From assembly GCA_003484585.1 (NCBI GenBank), contig DNBZ01000033.1, positions 1 through 5,445 on the forward strand: a DNA stretch of 5,445 nt, written 5' to 3'. The DNA comes from Bacteroidota bacterium. GTDB taxonomy: Bacteria > Bacteroidota > Bacteroidia > NS11-12g > UBA9320. Under the pieces are notes generated by a model. It was not told the origin of the DNA. It was given only the letters and a program-made list of their open reading frames with translations, and searched no databases. Shown piece by piece: positions 1 through 5,445 of this stretch (its first letter is position 1; the number at the start of each line of letters is the position of its first letter). The translations under genes were made by a program, and so were the position numbers.

Positions 1-1238
1 CCTGGCAGGCCAGCTCCACCCATTGGAGTCTTACGCTGCACTAGCTCACGAGCCTTAGCGGCTGCATGACGAGCTTGTGCAGCTAGCATTACCTTTTGTA
101 CTATTATTTTAGCCTCATTTGGATTTTCTTCTAGGTAGTTAGTAAGCATCTCGCTCACTGCTTGGCTCACTGCTGCAGAAACCTCTCTATTGCCTAGTTT
201 TGTTTTGGTTTGTCCCTCAAACTGCGGCTCTGCTACTTTTACAGAAATGATGGCTGTAAGACCTTCTCTAAAGTCATCTCCCTGTATCTCAAATTTCATT
301 TTAGACAACATACCAGATTCATCTGCATACTTTTTTAGTGTATGAGTAAGTCCACGTCTAAATCCACTCAGATGAGTTCCACCTTCGTGTGTATTGATAT
401 TATTTACGTACGAGTGTAAGTTTTCAGAATAAGAGTTATTATATATCATAGCTACCTCTACTGGTATGCCACTTTTTTCACCCTCCATAGCTATTACAGC
501 ACCCATTATTGGAGTACGTGTGGCATCTAGATAGCGTACAAACTCACTAAGACCTTCTGTGCTCTTGAAATCTTCTCTAAAGAAATTTCCTTCTTCGTCT
601 CTTCTTCGCTTATCGGTAATGCTTATTTCTATTCCTTTATTCAAGAAAGAGAGTTCTCTCATTCTCAAAGAAAGTGTATCGTAATTGTATTCGGTAGTCT
701 CACCAAAGATTTCAGGATCTGGAGAGAACGTTACCAAAGTACCTTGATCTTTACTAGGACCTACCTCGCGTACTTCGTATTTTATTTTTCCTTGGGAATA
801 CTCTTGTTCCCACTCTTTTCCGTCTTTGTATACAGAAGCTTTCAGGTGAATAGATAGTGCATTTACACAAGACACACCTACACCGTGCAGACCCCCAGAT
901 ACTTTGTATGAGTCTTTATCAAACTTACCACCAGCACCTATTTTAGTCATTACCACTTGCAGAGCAGATACACCTTCTTTTTTGTGTATAGCTACAGGAA
1001 TACCTCTACCATTATCTTTTACAGATACAGAGTTGTCTTCATTTATCCAAACATCTATCTTGTCACAATGGCCAGCCATTGCCTCATCTATAGAGTTATC
1101 TACTACCTCGTAAACTAAGTGATGTAATCCTCTCACGCCTACGTCTCCGATATACATCGATGGACGTTTTCTTACGTGCTCCATGCCCTCTAAGGCTTGG
1201 ATACTATCAGCATCATAACTTTTGTTCTCTTCGCTCAT
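1..1238 (-). CDS. gyrB: DNA gyrase subunit B, N-terminal part (cut by left window edge)
   Basis: This is the ATPase subunit of DNA gyrase, which with GyrA introduces negative supercoils into DNA in the cytoplasm. The start is the ATG at 1238-1236, giving MSEENKSYDADSIQ followed by the conserved ALEGMEHVRKRPSMYIGD. About 412 codons are present with no stop before the edge. The GHKL ATPase domain covers roughly residues 10-225: EVVDNSIDEA (catalytic Glu44, Mg-binding Asn48), KDNGRGIP (Asp75) and the ATP lid around GGLHGVGVSCVNALS (115-129). The transducer domain follows to about 400, with QTKTKLGN at 343-350, where Lys345 matches the ATP-contacting Lys337 of E. coli. The window ends in RKTPMGGAGLPG, just before the TOPRIM domain, so the TOPRIM and GyrA-binding parts lie outside. 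Lys138 sits where E. coli has Arg136, which contacts coumarin drugs. The gene lies 120 bp after the asparaginase gene on the same strand. ParE is the main alternative, but the wording fits GyrB better. Confidence 0.95.
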   Translation of the reverse strand, partial: MSEENKSYDADSIQALEGMEHVRKRPSMYIGDVGVRGLHHLVYEVVDNSIDEAMAGHCDKIDVWINEDNSVSVKDNGRGIPVAIHKKEGVSALQVVMTKIGAGGKFDKDSYKVSGGLHGVGVSCVNALSIHLKASVYKDGKEWEQEYSQGKIKYEVREVGPSKDQGTLVTFSPDPEIFGETTEYNYDTLSLRMRELSFLNKGIEISITDKRRRDEEGNFFREDFKSTEGLSEFVRYLDATRTPIMGAVIAMEGEKSGIPVEVAMIYNNSYSENLHSYVNNINTHEGGTHLSGFRRGLTHTLKKYADESGMLSKMKFEIQGDDFREGLTAIISVKVAEPQFEGQTKTKLGNREVSAAVSQAVSEMLTNYLEENPNEAKIIVQKVMLAAQARHAAAKARELVQRKTPMGGAGLP

Positions 1239-1358
1239 TCTTTACTTGAAATTTAAAGCGTGAAAGTACGATTTTTAAGGGGTTTTAGTCGACTTGTCTT
1301 TGGACCACATATCCACATTCAGTTAACAAGAAAAATGTTGTAAATGTCTTGTAGTCAG
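1239..1358 (-). other. Intergenic region between the asparaginase gene and gyrB
   Basis: This 120-bp gap must hold the gyrB leader and any gyrB promoter. I see no rho-independent terminator. There is only a weak 6-bp inverted repeat (1326-1331 with 1347-1352, 15-base loop) with no T-run after it, and a 5-bp one overlapping the upstream stop codon (1354-1358 with 1366-1370). Read-through from the upstream operon into gyrB is therefore possible. The gap also holds the palindrome AGTCGACT (1287-1294) and a single near-match to a DnaA box (1309-1317). No Shine-Dalgarno sequence precedes the gyrB ATG; the bases before it are A-rich (AAGTAAAGA). Confidence 0.6.
1261..1268 (-). promoter_or_regulatory. 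Possible gyrB promoter element of Bacteroidota type (weak)
   Basis: On the minus strand these bases read TACTTTCA. They resemble the Bacteroidota -7 element TAnnTTTG at four of its six fixed positions and lie 22 bases upstream of the gyrB ATG, which would leave a short leader. No clear TTG -33 element is found about 20 bases further upstream, so this is a candidate only. Confidence 0.25.
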
Positions 1359-2402
1359 CTATTTACTGACAGACATCTCGCCTCTAATGTTCTGGCCTAG
1401 AATATGACTTCTTTCTTCCACTCCAAAGTTGCCTATTACCCACATAAGTTTAGTGAGTGCAGACTCGGATGTGATGTCTTTACCATCTACTACTATAGGA
1501 CTTAGAAGAGCACTACTGGCGGCATATTGTCCTAGTTCTATCTGTCCGTTAGGACATTGTGTAGTTGCGAAAAGTATCGTTTTGGATTGCTCGCAAGCTT
1601 CTAGCAGTTCGTCCCAGTGCGGTGAGTTGGGTATGTTTCCTGCACCAAAAGTCTTAAGCACTATACCATCTAGCTTATTGTTTTTCACTAAATCTAAAAG
1701 GGGTAGCGTAGAGTATCCCGGGAATAAGGTCACATTCACTACTCTATTGCTGAATTTGGTGCGTAGTACTAGGGCTTTATTAGTTCCCTTATGCACTAGA
1801 TGTTTATTGACACTGATATGTTGTTCTAGATTAGCCAGGTTATCATAGTTGGGTGAACTAAAGCCTTCGAAATCATTTGTGCTTGTTTTTACAGCACGGT
1901 TACCACGTAATACATCATCATTAAAACAAATGCATACTTCTGGGATACACGCTAAATTAAAGCTTTTGTAACCTGCTATATAAATAGCATTACTCAAGTT
2001 TACTATTCCGTCTGTACGTGGATGAAAAATAGGTAACTGAGCACCAGTAAGTACCACAGGCTTGTTGAGGTTTTCGAAAATAAAACTTAAAGCAGACGAC
2101 GTATAAGCTAGAGTATCCGTACCGTGAATGACTATAAATCCATCATGTTGTTCGTAGTTTTCTTCTATTTTTTTTGCGATTCGCTCCCACGCTTCTGGCG
2201 TTATATCTGCAGAATCTACAACGGGTTCTAATGTCTGAAATGTAAAATTAACTTCTGAGAAGTAGTGAAAGAAGGTCTGGTTTTTGATAGCTGGTAAGTA
2301 GTCTATTATTTCTTCCCATGAGCTCGGTTCTAACTCCTGGTTGGCATTGCTTTTCATCCCAAAAGTACCACCAGTGTATAGTATAAAGACGTTACTCCGC
2401 AT
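1359..2402 (-). CDS. ansA: Type I (cytoplasmic) L-asparaginase
   Basis: This enzyme hydrolyses L-asparagine to L-aspartate and ammonia. Its 347 residues are close to the usual 330-350 of the type I family. The first catalytic site is YTGGTFGM, with the nucleophile expected to be Thr10. The second is HGTDTLAYT (93-101), with Thr95 and Asp96, and the catalytic Lys is probably Lys172 in VKTSTNDF. TQCPNG (281-286) carries Cys283 at the place of Cys273, a residue linked to allosteric asparagine binding in E. coli AsnI. There is no signal peptide, so the protein should be cytoplasmic, unlike periplasmic type II enzymes. The ATG at 2402 starts the conserved N-terminal strand directly and overlaps the end of pyrB by 11 bp (ATGCGGAGTAA), which suggests translational coupling. 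Aspartate is the co-substrate of PyrB, so the context fits precursor supply. Glutaminase side activity cannot be judged from sequence. Confidence 0.93.
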   Translation of the reverse strand: MRSNVFILYTGGTFGMKSNANQELEPSSWEEIIDYLPAIKNQTFFHYFSEVNFTFQTLEPVVDSADITPEAWERIAKKIEENYEQHDGFIVIHGTDTLAYTSSALSFIFENLNKPVVLTGAQLPIFHPRTDGIVNLSNAIYIAGYKSFNLACIPEVCICFNDDVLRGNRAVKTSTNDFEGFSSPNYDNLANLEQHISVNKHLVHKGTNKALVLRTKFSNRVVNVTLFPGYSTLPLLDLVKNNKLDGIVLKTFGAGNIPNSPHWDELLEACEQSKTILFATTQCPNGQIELGQYAASSALLSPIVVDGKDITSESALTKLMWVIGNFGVEERSHILGQNIRGEMSVSK

Positions 2403-3327
2403 CCTTGTTCTTACTTGCCATTAGGTAGAGTACTGCCATTCGTATGGCTACTCCGTTTTCTACTTGATTAAGTATGATGGACTGGTCAGAATCTGCTACT
2501 TCACTAGTTATCTCCACGCCTCGGTTTATAGGGCCAGGGTGCATAAGTACAATCTCTTTTTTGAGGCTCTTAATCATGGGTAAGGTAACCCCGTACTGCA
2601 GTGAATACTCCCTTAGACTAGGGAAGTATTTATCCTCTTGCCTTTCTAGCTGTATCCTTAGCATATTGGCAGCATCGCACCATTCGAGCGTCTCCTGTAG
2701 GTTATGACTTACCTCTACACCTAAGCCGTCTATGTGTTTAGGTAGTAGGGTAGGCGGCCCACATACACGTACTTTTGCTCCAAGTTTTTGTAGGCAATAA
2801 ATGTTGCTCAGAGCTACTCTAGAGTGTAGAATATCTCCAACTATAGCGATTTTTTTATCCGTTAAGTCTCCTAGCTTTTCTTGTAAAGAATAGGCGTCTA
2901 GAAGTGCTTGTGTAGGGTGCTCGTGTGTGCCGTCACCAGCATTTACTATGTTGGCATCTATGTGGCGAGCTAGGAACTGATGAGCACCAGGTGCAGGATG
3001 CCTCATTACGACCATATCTACTTTCATAGCCAGTATATTATTTACTGTGTCTATAAGTGTCTCTCCTTTTTTAACAGAAGATCCTGAACTTGAAAAATTA
3101 ACCACATCCGCAGATAGTCGTTTTTCGGCAAGTTCGAAGGATATCTTAGTTCTCGTACTATTTTCAAAAAAAATATTGGCAATAGTAACATCTCTGAGAG
3201 ATGGTACTTTTTTAATAGGCCTATTGATAACCTGCTTAAAGTTGTCCGTTGTTTTAAAAATAAGCTGAATATCAGCTGTAGTGATATCCTTAATGCCGAG
3301 TAAATGTTTGGTAGATAGTATTGACAT
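2392..3327 (-). CDS. pyrB: Aspartate carbamoyltransferase, catalytic subunit
   Basis: This cytoplasmic enzyme joins carbamoyl phosphate and L-aspartate into N-carbamoyl-aspartate, the committed step of de novo pyrimidine synthesis. Its 311 residues match the usual 300-315. Visible motifs are the carbamoyl-phosphate site STRT (57-60), the mobile loop SSVKKGE (83-89), MRHPAPGAHQ (108-117), HEHPTQALLD (136-145), VGDILHSR (163-170), MLRIQLERQ (222-230) and the C-terminal MHPGPINRG (262-270). All key active-site residues appear present. The ATG at 3327 shares one base with the pyrR stop (TAATG), and the stop overlaps the asparaginase start by 11 bp. No regulatory chain gene pyrI lies next to it, so it probably works as a simple catalytic trimer controlled at expression level rather than as the E. 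coli-type holoenzyme; this is inference, since pyrI could sit elsewhere. Confidence 0.97.
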   Translation of the reverse strand: MSILSTKHLLGIKDITTADIQLIFKTTDNFKQVINRPIKKVPSLRDVTIANIFFENSTRTKISFELAEKRLSADVVNFSSSGSSVKKGETLIDTVNNILAMKVDMVVMRHPAPGAHQFLARHIDANIVNAGDGTHEHPTQALLDAYSLQEKLGDLTDKKIAIVGDILHSRVALSNIYCLQKLGAKVRVCGPPTLLPKHIDGLGVEVSHNLQETLEWCDAANMLRIQLERQEDKYFPSLREYSLQYGVTLPMIKSLKKEIVLMHPGPINRGVEITSEVADSDQSIILNQVENGVAIRMAVLYLMASKNKDAE

Positions 3328-3863
3328 TATTTATCGTTATCCGTTATTATCCATACTTGACATTGGTCGTCTGCCCATTCCACTTTTACATAATCATCTG
3401 TTCTAGAATCTATGTGCTCGCCTACGTAGTCTGGTTGTATGGGTACTTCTCGTTTGTATTTTCTATTTATAAGGGTTACTAGATCTATAGATGCCGGTCT
3501 TCCATAGTCATTTACTGCGTCTAGAGCTGCTCGTATAGATCGTCCGGTGTACAGTACATCATCTACTAGAATGATACGTTTCTTTTCTATTTCGAAATCT
3601 ATATTGACTTCATTGGGAATTAGAAGTTTATCAGATCTTCTGAAATCATCCCTGTGAAAAGTAGTATCTAGTTCTCCGTAAGTAGCTTTTATGCCAAACA
3701 GGGTGTCCAATTTTTTTACTAGAGCTTTGCCAAGGGGAGTGCCTTTGGGTTGTAATGCCAATATTGCGGTGTTCTCAAAATATCCATGATCTTCTACTAG
3801 TTGATGACAAATTCTTGTAAGAATAAGCTCTACTTGCTCGTATTCTAGTATTATTCTTTTCAT
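3327..3863 (-). CDS. pyrR: PyrR-type bifunctional regulator / uracil phosphoribosyltransferase
   Basis: PyrR proteins bind UMP and, in Bacillus, bind pyr mRNA to attenuate transcription. They also make UMP from uracil and PRPP. The 178 residues match the family (about 180). The PRPP-binding motif RIILVDDVLYTGRS is at 96-109, and GELDTTFHRDD (63-73) is the family hallmark. Other matches are LTRICH (15-20) and GRPASIDLVTLINR (121-134). Compared with B. subtilis PyrR from memory, Thr16, His20 and Arg138 match RNA-contact residues Thr18, His22 and Arg141, but Gln143 and Glu149 replace Arg146 and Lys152. The PPi loop reads QPKG rather than KTRG. The gene starts 6 bp after the EVE gene and ends inside the pyrB start. 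No PyrR attenuator is visible within the unit, so its regulatory role here is uncertain. The family assignment is firm. Confidence 0.93.
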   Translation of the reverse strand: MKRIILEYEQVELILTRICHQLVEDHGYFENTAILALQPKGTPLGKALVKKLDTLFGIKATYGELDTTFHRDDFRRSDKLLIPNEVNIDFEIEKKRIILVDDVLYTGRSIRAALDAVNDYGRPASIDLVTLINRKYKREVPIQPDYVGEHIDSRTDDYVKVEWADDQCQVWIITDNDK

Positions 3864-3869
3864 CTACGA

Positions 3870-4283
3870 TTAAAGTTTAGTTTCTGCCATTTGCAGTATT
3901 TCTTCGTATTCAAATTCTTCTACTGGTCCTACAGATAGTCTACCCTGTCTTACCAAAGCCATATTAGTTAGATTCTCATTTGCTTTTACAGCTGCAAGGG
4001 TTACGGGTTTATTAAGTGCTTTTATAGCTTGCACATCTACGGCTACCCATTTGTCGTCTGTAGTAGTAGGATCTTGGTAGTGTTCTTTCACTACTCGCGT
4101 TATTCCTACTATTTCTTTTCCCACGTTACTATGATAGAATAAACAGATGTCTCCTTTTTGCATAGCTTTCAAGTGTATGCGAGCTCCATAGCTTCGTACA
4201 CCGTCCCAAAATGTAGTGCCATCGGCCACCATATCTTCCCAGCTATATTTGAAAGGTTCTGATTTTATTAGCCAGTAATTCAT
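3870..4283 (-). CDS. EVE-domain protein (THYN1-like, possible modified-base reader)
   Basis: This is a single-domain EVE protein of 137 residues, a PUA-like fold seen in human THYN1 and many bacterial proteins. Some family members bind modified DNA bases such as methylcytosine derivatives; the bacterial stand-alone role is not settled. Visible signatures are the opening NYWLIKSEP (2-10), WDGVRSYGARIHLKAM (26-41), GDICLFYHSN (44-53), EIVGITRVVKE (57-67), WVAVDV (79-84) and MALVRQGRLSVGPV (108-121). The aromatic and polar residues that line the family's binding pocket appear present. The reading frame opens upstream to a TTG at 4292, but the ATG at 4283-4281 places NYWLIKSEP right at the N-terminus, as is normal for the family, so I chose the ATG. 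It heads the operon with pyrR 6 bp downstream, and a strong terminator separates it from rpsA. Family confidence is high; function is unknown. Confidence 0.9.
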   Translation of the reverse strand: MNYWLIKSEPFKYSWEDMVADGTTFWDGVRSYGARIHLKAMQKGDICLFYHSNVGKEIVGITRVVKEHYQDPTTTDDKWVAVDVQAIKALNKPVTLAAVKANENLTNMALVRQGRLSVGPVEEFEYEEILQMAETKL

Positions 4284-4346
4284 TGACTTCAAAGCAACAT
4301 ATTTTTTTTCACTTTGTAGCTATATTAAGAAGAGAAACAATGAGGC
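4284..4346 (-). promoter_or_regulatory. Probable promoter and leader region of the EVE-pyrR-pyrB-ansA unit
   Basis: Because a strong terminator ends rpsA transcription at about 4347, the promoter of the four-gene unit should lie in these 63 bases. This is inference from position. On the minus strand the region is AT-rich, with a TTG at 4340-4338, TTAATATAG near 4328-4320, and TTGCTTTG (4297-4290), which matches five of the six fixed positions of the Bacteroidota -7 element TAnnTTTG but lies so close to the ATG that the message would be nearly leaderless. No single site is convincing. There is no Shine-Dalgarno sequence, no PyrR attenuator hairpin and no T-box or riboswitch fold, and the space is too short for most of them. 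Confidence 0.35.
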
Positions 4347-4379
4347 AAAAAAAATCCCGACCGTTAGGTCAGGATTTTT
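4347..4379 (-). terminator. Rho-independent terminator of rpsA
   Basis: On the minus strand, 18 bases after the rpsA stop, a 13-bp stem forms between 4379-4367 and 4362-4350. It has one G-T wobble, a four-base TAAC loop (4366-4363) and a GC-containing upper half. It is followed by a run of eight T (4354-4347, partly within the stem base). This is a textbook intrinsic terminator and the only strong one in the window. The other strand also shows a T-run after the stem, so it could work in both directions, but no plus-strand gene is present to use it. Confidence 0.92.
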
Positions 4380-4397
4380 ATCAGTTTTTATTTAAGC

Positions 4398-5445
4398 TTA
4401 TTTGCTTAGTGCTTCTAAAAGCTCAGCCTTTTTCAAAGTAGTATAACCTGTTATACCTTTTTCTTTAGCCACTGCTTTTAGTTGTGCTACTGTCATAGAA
4501 CCTAAGTCGTCAGATGCTTTCGCATCTTCCTGTTTTGCTTCAGCTTTAGGAGCTGCTTTCTTTTTAGGAGCTGCTTCCTTTTTAGGAGCTGCTTCTTTTT
4601 TAGGAGCCGCTTCTTTTTTAGCTTTTTCTTTCTTAGGACCTGCATCCATTTGTGCTTTAAGATTAGCAAGTACATCTAGCTCGCCCATAGTAGATTTTGA
4701 AGAACTTTTGTTCCCTTTGTCTACGTACTTAGGAGAGTTATTAGATTTACGCTTAGTATTATCTTGATCGCCATCTGTGTTTTGAGCTCTTTCAGCTTCT
4801 TTCCAGATGTCTGTATGCGAAACAAGAATACGCTTAGCATCTTTGTTAAACTCGATTACTCTTACAGAGACAGTCTCGTCCATTTTTACATCAGTCTTAT
4901 CTTCTTTCTTGATGTGTTTTTTAGGGGAAAATCCTTCTACACCATAAGGAAGAGTTAAAATAACACCTCTGTCATTGATTTCAGAAACCACGCCATCATG
5001 CTGAGAACCTATTGTAAATACGCTTGAGAATGTATCCCAAGGATTTTCATCTATCTGCTTGTGACCTAAGCTTAATCTTCTGTTATCTCTATCTATTTCT
5101 AATACTACAACCTCTAGCTCTTCACCTTTATTAGTGAATTCTGCTGGGTGCTTTATTTTCTTAGACCAAGATAAGTCAGATACGTGTACTAGTCCATCTA
5201 CACCTTCTTCTAGTTCTACGAATAGACCGTAGTTAGTAAGGTTACGAACTGTACCAGAATGCTTAGAATCTACAGGGTACTTAGACTCTATCTCATCCCA
5301 AGGATCAGATGTAAGTTGCTTAAGACCAAGAGATAATTTATGCTCTTCTTTATCAATATCAAGTATTACTGCCTCTACTTCGTCACCTACTTTGATAAAG
5401 TCAGATGGGTTACGTAAGTGCTGAGACCAAGACATTTCAGAAACG
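4398..5445 (-). CDS. rpsA: 30S ribosomal protein S1, C-terminal part (5' end cut by right window edge)
   Basis: S1 binds mRNA on the small ribosomal subunit and helps start translation, which matters most where Shine-Dalgarno pairing is little used. The frame is open to the edge. The ATG at 5435 is internal (VSEMSWSQHL, the middle of an S1 repeat) and is not the start. About 348 residues are visible. Numbered from that internal Met, they hold the end of one S1 repeat (1-41), a full repeat (57-127, GTVRNLTNYGLFVELEEG and HVSDLSW), and a more divergent last repeat (144-208, GVVSEINDRGVILTL). After these come a polar linker (212-266), a Lys/Ala/Pro repeat segment (267-300), an acidic stretch, and a C-terminal Rho-N/SAP-like helical domain (311-345, SMTVAQLKAVAKEKGITGY then LKKAELLEAL). 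The stop TAA is followed by a strong terminator. The C-terminal extension goes beyond E. coli S1 and probably adds nucleic-acid contacts. Confidence 0.95.
   Translation of the reverse strand, partial: VSEMSWSQHLRNPSDFIKVGDEVEAVILDIDKEEHKLSLGLKQLTSDPWDEIESKYPVDSKHSGTVRNLTNYGLFVELEEGVDGLVHVSDLSWSKKIKHPAEFTNKGEELEVVVLEIDRDNRRLSLGHKQIDENPWDTFSSVFTIGSQHDGVVSEINDRGVILTLPYGVEGFSPKKHIKKEDKTDVKMDETVSVRVIEFNKDAKRILVSHTDIWKEAERAQNTDGDQDNTKRKSNNSPKYVDKGNKSSSKSTMGELDVLANLKAQMDAGPKKEKAKKEAAPKKEAAPKKEAAPKKKAAPKAEAKQEDAKASDDLGSMTVAQLKAVAKEKGITGYTTLKKAELLEALSK
4549..4620 (-). repeat. Four in-frame 18-bp tandem repeats in the rpsA tail
   Basis: Four adjacent 18-bp units lie at 4549-4566, 4567-4584, 4585-4602 and 4603-4620. 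Each reads close to GGAGCTGCTTCTTTTTTA on the plus strand, with one or two base changes between units. On the coding strand they encode the hexapeptide KKEAAP and variants (one KKKAAP), giving a basic flexible linker between the S1 repeats and the C-terminal helical domain. The near identity at DNA level, including third positions, suggests recent expansion by slippage or unequal exchange. Copy number is likely to vary between strains. Confidence 0.9.

Noticed and set aside
904..1113. 69-codon open frame on the plus strand
   Set aside because: It is antisense to the conserved GyrB ATPase motifs and has no family resemblance.
1287..1294. Palindrome AGTCGACT before gyrB as an operator
   Set aside because: It is a single 8-bp palindrome with no extension or second copy; chance occurrence is likely.
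1326..1370. Inverted repeats after the asparaginase gene as a terminator
   Set aside because: The stems are only 5-6 bp with AT-rich content, large loops or overlap with the stop codon, and no T-run follows.
1429..1848. 139-codon open frame on the plus strand
   Set aside because: It lies wholly inside the asparaginase gene on the other strand; its translation is Leu/Ser/Cys-rich with no recognisable motif, as expected of an antisense shadow.
2474..3268. Two plus-strand open frames (77 and 73 codons) inside pyrB
   Set aside because: They are antisense to the strongly conserved PyrB coding sequence and show no start context or motif.
3329..3352. Repeated TTATC pattern at the end of pyrR, possibly a DnaA-box cluster
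   Set aside because: It is explained by the coding of the Ile-Ile-Thr-Asp-Asn-Asp-Lys tail, and none of the copies completes TTATCCACA.
4284..4292. TTG at 4292 as the start of the EVE gene
   Set aside because: It would add three residues before the canonical NYWLIKSEP opening; the ATG at 4283 fits the family start and is the commoner start codon.
4764..4958. 64-codon plus-strand open frame with a hydrophobic tail
   Set aside because: It is antisense to the last S1 repeat and linker; the hydrophobic look comes from reading Lys/Glu codons backwards.

Overview
The window reads as a chromosomal core region of a member of the phylum Bacteroidota, probably on the Cytophagia or Flavobacteriia side. 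This is inferred from protein signatures (GyrB with VKDNGRGIP, a pyrR-pyrB pair with no pyrI between pyrB and the next gene, S1 wording), from moderately AT-rich DNA, and from the lack of any convincing Shine-Dalgarno sequence before the five visible starts. No genus can be named from the sequence alone.

All six genes lie on the minus strand. In the direction of transcription (right to left) they are: the 3' half of rpsA, encoding ribosomal protein S1 (cut by the right edge); a strong rho-independent terminator; a small EVE-domain protein; pyrR; pyrB; a type I L-asparaginase gene (ansA-like); a 120-bp gap; and the 5' half of gyrB (cut by the left edge). No RNA gene, mobile element, CRISPR array or plus-strand gene is supported, and no gene-free stretch exceeds about 125 bases.

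The middle four genes form a very tight unit. EVE to pyrR is 6 bp, pyrR to pyrB shares one base (TAATG), and pyrB to the asparaginase gene overlaps by 11 bp. A terminator separates the unit from rpsA. The enzymes fit together: asparaginase makes aspartate and ammonia from asparagine, PyrB joins aspartate to carbamoyl phosphate in the committed step of pyrimidine synthesis, and PyrR is the usual UMP-sensing pyr regulator or uracil phosphoribosyltransferase. The EVE protein is the odd member, since the fold is known for reading modified bases.

No strikingly new system is visible. The points most worth a second look are: the S1 C-terminus, which carries an 18-bp-periodic Lys/Ala/Pro linker and a Rho-N/SAP-like domain; a PyrR that seems to lack part of the basic RNA-contact surface and has no attenuator in view; the PyrB-asparaginase coupling; the EVE gene heading a pyrimidine operon; and a Lys in GyrB where E. 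coli has the coumarin-contacting Arg136.
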